Shown: positions 24,913 to 32,757 of the stretch, one piece after another
Layout: each line of letters opens with the position of its first letter
Position numbering within the stretch: the first letter of the stretch is position 1
Assembly: GCA_948735595.1 (NCBI GenBank)
Contig: CAPXSA010000012.1
Location: 1 to 64,000, forward strand
Origin: an uncultured Clostridia bacterium
Lineage (GTDB): Bacteria > Bacillota > Clostridia > TANB77 > CAG-508
Reading direction: 5' to 3'
DNA: 64,000 bases
Notes under the pieces: model-generated
What the model was told of the DNA's origin: nothing
The model's input: only the letters and a program-made list of their open reading frames with translations
Databases searched by the model: none
Translations under genes and position numbers: made by a program

Positions 24913-25361
24913 TTGGTAATAATATTTCCATTTTTATCAACAACCTTATAAACACCGTCCTTAAGTTGCAAACAATTCTTATAATAAGTTTCTTGGTGTT
25001 TATAATCAATATCTTTAAATAGAGATTCATCGTTTGAAAAATCACAAATGTCTTTTGGAATAAAAAAAGTATCATTAGCAATGCAACCATTATTTTTTGG
25101 TAAATCAAATTTATCTTTATCTACAACGCCTATTATATAATCATCAGTATCCTCAGTAATATGAAAAATAGTGTCTTTAGAAAGGTTCTTTAATCGTAAA
25201 AGATTACATTCTTTATAGAAAAAATCATTTAATTCGTGTAAAAAGTTATCAACAAAACTATTTTCGAATTCAGGTTTATTTTTATGAAGAGATTTATCAA
25301 GACTATTAGTAATATGATTAAAACAATGACAAGTGTTAAATAAAATATCATCTAAATCCAT
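24909..25361 (-). CDS. Hypothetical protein, paralogue of the neighbouring 25471-25824 gene
   Basis: 150 residues, acidic, no signal peptide. Its core SFVDNFLHELNDFFY, LKNLSKDTIFHITED and GVVDKDKFDLP aligns with the next gene's SFIDKFIDELKYYFF, LSFDELPKDTVFYVD and LDTNQKF, so the two are tandem paralogues. GGAGG precedes the ATG. Function unknown; the pair is confined to the second element module and may be cargo such as an anti-defence or regulatory factor. Confidence 0.65.
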   Translation of the reverse strand: MDLDDILFNTCHCFNHITNSLDKSLHKNKPEFENSFVDNFLHELNDFFYKECNLLRLKNLSKDTIFHITEDTDDYIIGVVDKDKFDLPKNNGCIANDTFFIPKDICDFSNDESLFKDIDYKHQETYYKNCLQLKDGVYKVVDKNGNIITN

Positions 25362-25470
25362 AAAATAATATCACCTCCTTAATTGTGAAAATTTGTACAG
25401 AAATGTAAAATGAAAAAGTAATTAGTATCATAATACAATTGAGCATATATAATATATGTTCATTTTAATG

Positions 25471-25824
25471 CTATAGAGTATATCTCTTTGGCTTCTTAAC
25501 ATTTACATATTGCTTACCATCAAATTGAATATAAGTACCGCCACATTTTATAGAATCATCTAAGAGAGATTGTGGAATTTCATACTTTTCTGAAAATTTT
25601 TGATTTGTATCAAGGCAAGAAGCATAACCTTCCTCAATATAATCAACATAAAAAACAGTATCTTTAGGCAATTCATCAAAACTTAAATTTTTAGAATTAG
25701 GCTGCTTCATAAAAAAATAATACTTTAATTCATCTATAAATTTATCAATAAATGAATTACCATAAGATTTTACATTTCTTTCAAGAACTAAATCCACAGA
25801 ATTCAAAATATCATAAAGGCTCAT
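25471..25824 (-). CDS. Hypothetical protein, tandem paralogue of 24909-25361
   Basis: 117 residues starting MSLYDILNSVDLVLE, with a helical N-terminus (SFIDKFIDELKYYFF) and a small beta-rich C-terminal region (DTVFYVDYIEEG, GTYIQFDGKQYVNVKK). It is shorter than its paralogue, which has an extra about 30 residues in the second half. GAGGTGA precedes the start. Role unknown. Confidence 0.65.
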   Translation of the reverse strand: MSLYDILNSVDLVLERNVKSYGNSFIDKFIDELKYYFFMKQPNSKNLSFDELPKDTVFYVDYIEEGYASCLDTNQKFSEKYEIPQSLLDDSIKCGGTYIQFDGKQYVNVKKPKRYTL

Positions 25825-25927
25825 TTACAATCACCTCATTTAAAGTAGTTTAGAGTATAAAAAATGCTTGATAAGGAAAGTAAAGTATATATACTATAGC
25901 AAAAATACGATAAAAAATCAATAAAAA

Positions 25928-25965
25928 GATACTGTATTAATACAGAAAATAGTACTAATACAGTA
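25928..25965. terminator. Intrinsic terminator
   Basis: ATACTGTATTA pairs with TAATACAGTAT around a 16-base loop and runs into TTTTTTAT. It lies between leftward genes, with the T-run on the + strand and A-rich flanks on the other. Confidence 0.65.
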
Positions 25966-25986
25966 TTTTTTATTGCGCAAATAATA

Positions 25987-26040
25987 GGAGTCTCGAGCAT
26001 CCACCAACACAGACTCTGTCTGTGCTGGTAGGTGAGGCTC
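25987..26040 (-). terminator. Long bulged hairpin after the second end gene
   Basis: GAGTCTC...CACAGAC-TCT-GTCTGTG...GAGGCTC gives a stem of about 20 pairs with bulges, just after the stop of the leftward gene at 26046. A terminator is the simplest reading. Confidence 0.65.
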
Positions 26041-26045
26041 TTATT

Positions 26046-26339
26046 TTATGAGTTTAAAGTATTATTAATTATTACCACTCCATCACAAAATCCATTTCTA
26101 TAATATTTCTCATTCCAATACTCAAGATAATCAATAAAATTATCATAAAGCTGGTCCAACTGTTCTTGGGCATACTTCTTATTTTCTTCAGAAACATTTG
26201 CTAAAATATTATCAGAAAGTTCATCAAAATAAAGGTAGCTCTCTTTATCTTTCGCAGAATTAGTAGTAAAAATTTTATCTTCTCTAAATTCTAACCAATC
26301 CTTTAAAATATCATCATTTACTTCCCTAAAATTATTCAT
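26046..26339 (-). CDS. Hypothetical end-gene of the mobile element (paralogue of 21385-21681)
   Basis: 97 residues, MNNFREVNDDILKDWLEFRE ... QLDQLYDNFIDYL ... YYRNGFCDGVVI, homologous over its whole length to the protein at 21385-21681. The ATG at 26354 lies inside the Shine-Dalgarno (ATGGAGG), so translation should begin at ATG 26339. It lies about 170 bases from the tRNA-like fragment, the same relative place as its paralogue. Confidence 0.75.
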   Translation of the reverse strand: MNNFREVNDDILKDWLEFREDKIFTTNSAKDKESYLYFDELSDNILANVSEENKKYAQEQLDQLYDNFIDYLEYWNEKYYRNGFCDGVVIINNTLNS

Positions 26340-26503
26340 AATCAAAACCTCCATAAATTTATTTTGTTGGGCTCAATTTGGGCACACTCTTTACCTAAAT
26401 GAACCAAAAATCACATAAATTTACAAAATGCAAAAATTGGGCACACCAAATATACCAATAAAAACCGACAAAAGCCTTGTAAACCAATACTTACAGAGAA
26501 TTA

Positions 26504-26549
26504 CTCATAACCCGAAGGTCGTAAGTTCGAGTCTTACCCCCGCAACCAC
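26504..26549 (+). pseudogene. 3' half of a tRNA-Met-like gene (CAT anticodon loop)
   Basis: CTCATAACCCGAAGGTCG followed by the T stem-loop GTAAG-TTCGAGT-CTTAC, then CCCCGCA, discriminator A and CCA. The anticodon loop CTCATAA gives CAT. The bases upstream supply no D arm and no matching TGCGGGG acceptor strand, so only the 3' half is present. Integrative elements that use tRNA genes often carry such a half to restore the target. Confidence 0.8.
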
Positions 26550-26577
26550 AAATTTTATTAGAGTCGCAAGAGATTGT
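26538..26577. repeat. Right 40-bp direct repeat (attR candidate)
   Basis: Identical to 495-534. It begins in the acceptor stem of the tRNA fragment and continues 28 bases past the CCA end. It marks the right boundary of the 26-kb composite element. Confidence 0.75.
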
Positions 26578-26579
26578 GG

Positions 26580-27026
26580 CTCTTTTTGTAGCTTTGAGAT
26601 CATCATTATCTTCTACTATACCACTTTCCATAACAAAGAGTATGAAGCCAATAAAGGTAGCACGGTCCATTTTATCAACTACTTTTTATTTTACTTGTAA
26701 ATCGTAATAATGTTTCGTTTTTTATAAGTGTGCATATTCAACTCCACGAGTGTTACAAAATTTTGATTTGTAACGAAAAAGAACATACATAAAATTATTG
26801 CAATATTCAGAGAAAAGTGTAAACAAGTAAAGGATTAGATGCAAGAGCATCAGTAGAGTTCGTAGATGTAATAAGAAAGTATTAATAGGATGCATACAGA
26901 CGGATTGTTGATTTGAATTTACAAATCATAAGAAGTTAAAGTGCAGAAAAATTTGTGGATTTATAGAAAAAAGAAAAATTTTATGATATAAAATATAATA
27001 GAAAATATAAATCAAATGGAGGGAAA
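26580..27026. other. Intergenic region with decayed coding remnant
   Basis: No intact gene. A hairpin GTTACAAA/TTTGTAAC lies near 26750-26773. Bases 26823-26886 read as a short open tail, GLDARASVEFVDVIRKY then stop, which looks like the end of a lost gene but was not identified. The -10 region of the type II R-M promoter is at 26979-27002. Confidence 0.45.
26979..27002 (+). promoter_or_regulatory. Promoter region of the type II R-M operon
   Basis: Twenty-four bases identical to 6641-6664 (upstream of hsdM), containing GATATAAAAT and TATAAT. No good -35 element is seen here, unlike at hsdM. Confidence 0.5.
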
Positions 27027-28085
27027 ATGAACGTAATAGATTTATTTTGTGGATGTGGAGGATTATCATATGGATATCAAGAAGCGGGATGCAATATAAT
27101 ATTAGGAATAGATAATAATGAAACTGCTTTAAAAACTTTTGAGAGGAATCACCTTGGTAGTAAAGGGCTAAATATAGATTTATTAAGAGAAGATTTTGTA
27201 GATGAAATAAAGAAAAATATTGGAGAACAACAAGTTGACATAGTAATAGGTGGACCTCCTTGTCAAGGATTTTCACTAACAGGAAGTAGAAATCCAGATG
27301 ATATAAGAAATAAATTATATAAAGCTGTGTTTATAACAGCTAAATATTTTAAGCCCAAAGCGATAATGATAGAAAATGTTCCTGGGATTCAGAGGTTATA
27401 TGGAGGAAAGTTCTATAGGCTGATTATTGACGAATTCAACAAATTGGAGGATTATAATTTTGATTCAAAGATATTATATGCACCAGATTATGGTGTGCCT
27501 CAAATTAGAAAAAGAATATTTATAGTAGGAATAAAGAAAGATTTAGGTGAGGTGTCATTTCCTAAGCCCAAGCTAAAAGAAGATCAATATATTTCTACTA
27601 AAGATGCAATTGGAGATTTACCTTCTTTAGAAAATGAACCAGATCAGGAAGATTTTAATTATGAAATAAAGCCATTTTCTGAATATCAAAAACTTATGAG
27701 AGAAGGTAGCAAAATGATTCATAATCATTTAGTGACAAAACATACACAGGCAGTTAAAGATATTATAAGCCTAGTCCCAGATGGCGGTAATTTTAAGGAT
27801 TTACCAAAAGGTGTTGGAGATAATAGAAAATTTAATGAGGCATGGAGAAGATATGATAGTACAAAACCAAGTAGAACAATAGATACAGGACATAGAAATC
27901 ATTTTCATTATAAATATAATAGAGTGCCAACTGTTAGAGAAAATGCTAGACTACAATCTTTTCCAGATAAATTTATTTTTTTGGGAAGTAAAACAGAACA
28001 ATATAGACAAGTTGGAAATGCAGTACCGCCATTATTAAGCAAATCGGTTGCAGAAGAAATTTTGAAGATAATTAATAAAAAGTAA
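27027..28085 (+). CDS. DNA (cytosine-5) methyltransferase 1 of a type II R-M system
   Basis: 352 residues. Transfers a methyl group from SAM to C5 of cytosine. Motif I DLFCGCGGLSYG (5-16), motif IV GGPPCQGFS (about 77-85) with the catalytic Cys, motif VI ENVPG (about 112-116), motif VIII-like region and C-terminal QVGNAVPP (motif X). Target recognition region about 190-280. It is followed 12 bases later by a second, different C5 methyltransferase and then by an HNH nuclease, so the three form one operon. Confidence 0.93.
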   Translation: MNVIDLFCGCGGLSYGYQEAGCNIILGIDNNETALKTFERNHLGSKGLNIDLLREDFVDEIKKNIGEQQVDIVIGGPPCQGFSLTGSRNPDDIRNKLYKAVFITAKYFKPKAIMIENVPGIQRLYGGKFYRLIIDEFNKLEDYNFDSKILYAPDYGVPQIRKRIFIVGIKKDLGEVSFPKPKLKEDQYISTKDAIGDLPSLENEPDQEDFNYEIKPFSEYQKLMREGSKMIHNHLVTKHTQAVKDIISLVPDGGNFKDLPKGVGDNRKFNEAWRRYDSTKPSRTIDTGHRNHFHYKYNRVPTVRENARLQSFPDKFIFLGSKTEQYRQVGNAVPPLLSKSVAEEILKIINKK

Positions 28086-28097
28086 TAAAGGAGAAAT

Positions 28098-29327
28098 ATG
28101 GATAGAAAAATTAACACAATAGATTTATTTGCGGGTTGTGGAGGCCTAATGGATGGATTTGAAAAGAGTAATTTTTATGATACTTTAGCTTGTGTTGAAT
28201 GGGAAAAATCTCCATGCGAAAATTTAGAAAAAAGATTAAAAGAAAAGTGGGAGTATAATAATGCAAATGATATAGTTATGAGATTTGATATACAAAGAAC
28301 CCAAGAATTATTTTTAGGTTGGGAAAATGATATAGAATATGGAAGTGGAAAAGGTTTAGACAATTTAATTGGTGACAATAAATTAGATATAATTATTGGA
28401 GGGCCTCCTTGCCAAGCATATTCTATTGCAGGAAGAATTCGTGATAAAGATGGAATGAAAAACGATTATAGAAATTATTTATTTGAAAGTTATTTAAAAG
28501 TAGTTAATAGGTATAAGCCAAAGTTTTTTATTTTTGAGAATGTACCTGGAATTTTGAGTGCTTCACCAGATGGAAAGCCTATTATAGAAAGAATAAAAGA
28601 GAGATTTGATGAGTGTGATTATACAATTTTAGGAAATTTAAAGAAAGCGATAATAGATGTTACAGAATATGGGATACCTCAAAATAGAAAAAGAATTATT
28701 ATTTTGGGAGTAAGTAAAAACTATTTTGGAGAAGAAAAAGCCAATATAATTGTAAATGAATTTTATAATAAGTATTTGAAGAAATATAAAACTAATAAAA
28801 TGACAGTAAAAGAGGCAATTGGGGATTTACCTAAATTATTACCTACTGATGAATATAAAAAAGAAGGCAAGAAATATTCTCATTTATTTAAGGAATACAA
28901 AATTGCTAATCATATTCCTAGATTCCATAGTGAGAGAGATAAAAACATATTTCGATTATTGGAAAAGGATGTTTTAAATGGGACAAATTTCTATAATTCT
29001 ACAGAAAGACTTAAAGAATTATATTATCAACAAACAGGAAAAAAGAGTAATGTACATAAGTATTATGTATTAAGGTGGAATGAACAAAGTAATACTATTC
29101 CAGCACATTTATATAAAGATGGATTAAGACATATTCACCCAGATCCAGAACAGGCAAGAAGCATTACAGTCAGAGAAGCAGCAAGATTGCAATCTTTTGA
29201 TGATGATTATGAATTCATTGGTTCAATGATGGATCAATATAAAATGATAGGGAATGCAGTTCCACCTAAATTTTCATATGCAATTGCAAAAGCTTTAAAA
29301 GATATATTTAATGATTATGTAGAATAG
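28098..29327 (+). CDS. DNA (cytosine-5) methyltransferase 2 of the same R-M system
   Basis: 409 residues. Motif I DLFAGCGGLMDGF (about 8-20), motif IV GGPPCQAYSIAG (about 97-108), motif VI ENVPG, motif X IGNAVPPKFS. It is only distantly similar to the upstream enzyme and longer in the first variable region. Two m5C enzymes in one system usually protect the two strands of an asymmetric target, or one of them binds a variant site. Ribosome-binding site AAAGGAG. Intact. Confidence 0.93.
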   Translation: MDRKINTIDLFAGCGGLMDGFEKSNFYDTLACVEWEKSPCENLEKRLKEKWEYNNANDIVMRFDIQRTQELFLGWENDIEYGSGKGLDNLIGDNKLDIIIGGPPCQAYSIAGRIRDKDGMKNDYRNYLFESYLKVVNRYKPKFFIFENVPGILSASPDGKPIIERIKERFDECDYTILGNLKKAIIDVTEYGIPQNRKRIIILGVSKNYFGEEKANIIVNEFYNKYLKKYKTNKMTVKEAIGDLPKLLPTDEYKKEGKKYSHLFKEYKIANHIPRFHSERDKNIFRLLEKDVLNGTNFYNSTERLKELYYQQTGKKSNVHKYYVLRWNEQSNTIPAHLYKDGLRHIHPDPEQARSITVREAARLQSFDDDYEFIGSMMDQYKMIGNAVPPKFSYAIAKALKDIFNDYVE

Positions 29328-29354
29328 TTTATATAGAGAGATTGGAGGATACAT

Positions 29355-30371
29355 ATGGAGTATTATATAAAGAAATTAGGTCACCAAGAATTAGGAAGTA
29401 TTAAAGAAGATGGTAGACCATCAAGAGGAAGATATATTTATATATCAAAAAACAAAGATGTGTTAAAATTTTTTCCACCTATGTCTGAAAAAGTAGTTAA
29501 CGATAATGTTGTACTTCCCATTATATCTGTAGAATTGAAGAAAAAAGTGTATTGTAATTTTGTTTATCATAATGATAAAATTTCTAGAGGATTATCAAAT
29601 GGCAGAAATGAATATAGATTATATTTAAATAATGACATAGAAAATCATCAACTGTTGTTTAAAGAAAATGATATTATTGTTTTTAAAAGCATTCAAAATG
29701 AATATGACAATGAATATAGTAATTTATATTATTTATTGAGATTTTCTCTAGAAAATGAATGTGATAATGAGATATACAAGTTTTTAGATAAAATTATTGA
29801 GAATTCAAATCTAAATAGAGGACATGCTATAATAAATGAAAAAATAAATTTCATAGAAGAAAAAATTAGTGAGACTGAATCACAAGAAAATATAGAAATT
29901 GTTGTACCTACACAAGTAATAGAGAAGACACAAGAGTTTATTGGAACAGCTAGTAGTATAGAAAATTTATTTAATTCACAATCATTTAGAGACTTCGTTA
30001 TGGTAGGATATGGAAATAGATGTGCAGTTACTGGAAAATCCATAATATGGAAAAAGTTTATAAATCTTGAAGCGGCACATATAATGCCAAAATCACACAA
30101 TGGAAACTATATGCCTAACAATGGTTTAGCTCTTTCTAGAGATATTCATTGGGCTTTTGACAAAGGATTTTTTACAATTAATGATGATTATACTATTAAA
30201 GTACATGAAGAATTAATGAATACATATTTGGGGGAATTTGCAGGAAAGAAGATTAATTTACCAGAAAATTCATTTTTTATTCCAAATAAAGAAAGTTTAA
30301 AATATCATAGAGAAAATATATTTGGGTTATTTAAGTATTCTGGAAGAATATCTAGTGTTAGTAGCAATTGA
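29355..30371 (+). CDS. HNH-type restriction endonuclease
   Basis: 338 residues. An N-terminal unassigned DNA-recognition-like region (about 1-150) and a C-terminal HNH domain: RCAVTGK (about 223-229), LEAAHIMPKSHNGNYMPNNG and LSRDIHWAFDKGFF (about 236-273), the AAHI...N-G-L-L...H layout of HNH restriction enzymes. It follows the two C5 methyltransferases by 27 bases and is most likely their cognate nuclease. No signs of damage. Confidence 0.88.
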   Translation: MEYYIKKLGHQELGSIKEDGRPSRGRYIYISKNKDVLKFFPPMSEKVVNDNVVLPIISVELKKKVYCNFVYHNDKISRGLSNGRNEYRLYLNNDIENHQLLFKENDIIVFKSIQNEYDNEYSNLYYLLRFSLENECDNEIYKFLDKIIENSNLNRGHAIINEKINFIEEKISETESQENIEIVVPTQVIEKTQEFIGTASSIENLFNSQSFRDFVMVGYGNRCAVTGKSIIWKKFINLEAAHIMPKSHNGNYMPNNGLALSRDIHWAFDKGFFTINDDYTIKVHEELMNTYLGEFAGKKINLPENSFFIPNKESLKYHRENIFGLFKYSGRISSVSSN

Positions 30372-30555
30372 TATTATAAACAATTAATAAATTAAACTAA
30401 AGAAGGCAAAGTAATTAAAATTATTAGAATATAATAATTGAATTATTTTGTCCTTTTGTTGTTTTTAAAATAAAACCATATAAAATAAATTAATGAATAA
30501 AGTATTTCAATAACTGACAAAAAGTGCTATAATCATAAAAATGAAGGAGCATAAA

Positions 30556-31838
30556 ATGAAGAAATTAGATGGAGTTTGGTGGACAACAAATAGTAAGCAG
30601 ATATCAGGCACCTTAACAATAACAGATGAAAATAAAATTACTTTAATAACCTATGAAGAGATTCAAGAGCCTAGAATCATAAATGGTTTTTCAGGAGGAG
30701 AAAAAATTACACTAATAGATGGGCAACTAGATAGAAAAGACGTATACTATAAGCCAGAAGAAAAGCAAGAATTTGAACATACCTTAATAGAAAAAAATGA
30801 AGAGGTGCAATATTGTACTTACACTTATATTGCAGAAATGGTAATTTTAGGACATGACTACAAAAGAAAGGGAGATATAAGACTACAAAGCTTAGAATTA
30901 AAATACACTAATTTAGATGAGTGGGTTAATTGGAAATTAGAAGAACCGGAGGTAAAACAAACAAAGAATAACATTATAGTAAAATTTAAAAAATTCCACC
31001 AAAAGTAGCTAAATTAGAAAAATTTGATATGGTAATTGGAAATCCTCATATTTTAATGCAATCAAAGCATAATATTCAAGTTCACAGTGAAATTAGTATC
31101 TTATTGGAAAATATGCCAAATCCTTATATAAAATCTCAAGAAGAAATCATAAGATGTATACAATTCTTTTTAATATTATGTATGGGAGATAATATCAATA
31201 TTACTAAAATAAAAGGAGTTGATGTATATAATAGAAATGTTGAATTGATATTAGCACAAGGAACAAGTAATTATCAAAATAGAAGTAAATTTAAAAATAT
31301 CATAATGTATGAAGATATTAAAGACAACTTAGAAGAAGTTTAAAAAAAATGGATTGAATTATATACTGATAACGAATTATTAATTATAAATTTTATTAAC
31401 TTGCAAAGAGAAGAGGGACTTTTAATTAGTGAATATACTAATTTAATGACTGCTATTGAAAATTTATATTTAATCGTAACAAAACAGAAAAAGACAAATG
31501 AACATTTTGCTGAAATAGTAAAAAGACTTTTAAAAGATACCAATTTTATATTGAATTTGTCAGAAGAAGAAATTGAAAATGTAGCAAACAAAATAAAAAA
31601 TATTAGAAGATATCTTGTTCATTCTAATAAAACTCAAAAAAGTACAGCAAATGATATAGCATTTATGACACATATTATTGCAATTCTAATTGAAGTGATA
31701 AGAAGTAGAATTATGATGGAAATAGGAATAGATCAAGAAAAAATAGAGAGATATTATAAAAAAGTAGAAGGATTAGAAAATGTAAAGAAATACCTAGTAA
31801 GTGGTATAGAAAAAGAAATAATAAAGGAGGAGAAAAAG
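30556..31838 (+). pseudogene. ApeA-like HEPN defence gene, interrupted
   Basis: ApeA proteins have an N-terminal sensor domain and a C-terminal HEPN RNase domain. Three pieces follow each other: 30556-31008 (MKKLDGVWWTTNSKQISGTL..., ApeA N-terminal type), 31029-31343 (VIGNPHILMQSKHNIQVHSEIS..., central part) and about 31344-31838 (HEPN-like, with RRYLVH fitting Rx4H). The first break is a loss of one A in AAAAAA at 30988-30993; restoring it joins the frames as KKIPPKVAKLEKFDMVIGN. The second is an in-frame TAA at 31341-31343 where TTA (Leu) would restore LEEVLKKW. The frame also has no stop of its own and runs on into the next gene. ATG 30556 is preferred to 30541 because AAGGAG lies between. 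Functional only if these are sequence errors. Confidence 0.7.
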
Positions 31839-32411
31839 ATGTCTATAGAACCACTATCAGAAGAAGAGAAGGAAGATATAGCAAAGTTAAATGCATTGTC
31901 AGGAACAAGATATAGAGAAAGTGATTATAACTTAGAAAACAGTAAAGATTTAATAGAAGCAATAGAAAATTTAACAGCAGAATATATGGATTATTTACAT
32001 TATTGGCTAAACTTAGAAGAAATAATGGAAAATTTTGACCAAAGTATAGAAGTATTTCATCCTGAAAAGTGGATGAGACAAACAAAAGAAGGAAATACAG
32101 GGAATGAACTGATTGATGAGACATTTGCTAATCTTTATATTGTATCTGATAATATGTGTGAATTACATAATCAGGCAGAAGAAAAATGCATAGAAATTTG
32201 GAAATTTCTATTATCTGGAGACAATGAAGAAGCAAAGAAGCATTTTTTGGGAGAAACATCTAAATACACCAAAGAAGAATTGCTAGAGGCCTTAGAAGAA
32301 ACTATGGAAAATATTACAGAAGTAGAATACGAAAACCAAGTACAAAATGATACAATGAACTTTGCTAAAGAGATTATGATGTACGCAAAAGAATCAAAGA
32401 AAGGAAGATAG
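31839..32411 (+). CDS. Acidic helical hypothetical protein
   Basis: 190 residues, very Glu-rich and almost entirely helical (ENSKDLIEAIENLTAEYMDYLHYW, EVFHPEKWMRQTKEGNTGNELIDE, KEELLEALEETMENI). AAAGGAGGAG 8 bases upstream of ATG 31839 shows it is a separate gene, although its frame is continuous with the broken ApeA-like gene. The next gene (MazG-like) starts 4 bases later. Function unknown. Confidence 0.7.
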   Translation: MSIEPLSEEEKEDIAKLNALSGTRYRESDYNLENSKDLIEAIENLTAEYMDYLHYWLNLEEIMENFDQSIEVFHPEKWMRQTKEGNTGNELIDETFANLYIVSDNMCELHNQAEEKCIEIWKFLLSGDNEEAKKHFLGETSKYTKEELLEALEETMENITEVEYENQVQNDTMNFAKEIMMYAKESKKGR

Positions 32412-32415
32412 TGTT

Positions 32416-32733
32416 ATGGAAGAATTAATGCAACAAATAAAACAGTTTAACGAAGAAAGAGATTGGGATCAATTTCATTCTCCAGAGAATCTTGCCAAAT
32501 CAATCGCAATTGAATCCGGTGAATTATTAGAATGTTTTCAATGGAATAGTGAGAAATATAATAAAGAGGAAGTTTGCGAAGAATTAGCAGATGTATTTAC
32601 ATATTGTATTCAAATGGCCATGAAGTTAGAGGTGGATCCTGAAGAAATAATACTAAAGAAATTAGAGAAGACAAAGAAGAAGTATCCAGTAGAAAAAGCA
32701 AAAGGGGTAAGTACGAAATATAATAAATTATAA
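32416..32733 (+). CDS. MazG-like nucleotide pyrophosphohydrolase
   Basis: 105 residues. All-alpha NTP pyrophosphatase with the metal-binding motifs ESGELLECFQW (about 35-45) and EELADVFTYCIQMA (about 55-68). Hydrolyses nucleoside triphosphates (possibly dNTPs or signal nucleotides) to monophosphates plus PPi. Short MazG-like proteins of this size often neighbour GIY-YIG/DUF2075 genes, as here (24 bases apart). Intact. Confidence 0.88.
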   Translation: MEELMQQIKQFNEERDWDQFHSPENLAKSIAIESGELLECFQWNSEKYNKEEVCEELADVFTYCIQMAMKLEVDPEEIILKKLEKTKKKYPVEKAKGVSTKYNKL

Positions 32734-32757
32734 GGATTTTTCAGGAGATATAATAAT

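Noticed and set aside
26440..26549. Intact tRNA-Met gene
   Set aside because: Only the anticodon loop, T arm and 3' acceptor strand are present; no matching 5' acceptor strand or D arm upstream.
26428..26700. 90-aa open frame across the tRNA fragment and right att repeat
   Set aside because: It overlaps the tRNA-like sequence and the 40-bp repeat; composition and lack of a ribosome-binding site argue against a gene.
31401..32411. A single 336-aa protein
   Set aside because: The first half is the HEPN-like end of the broken ApeA-like gene; the second has its own GGAGG and ATG at 31839.
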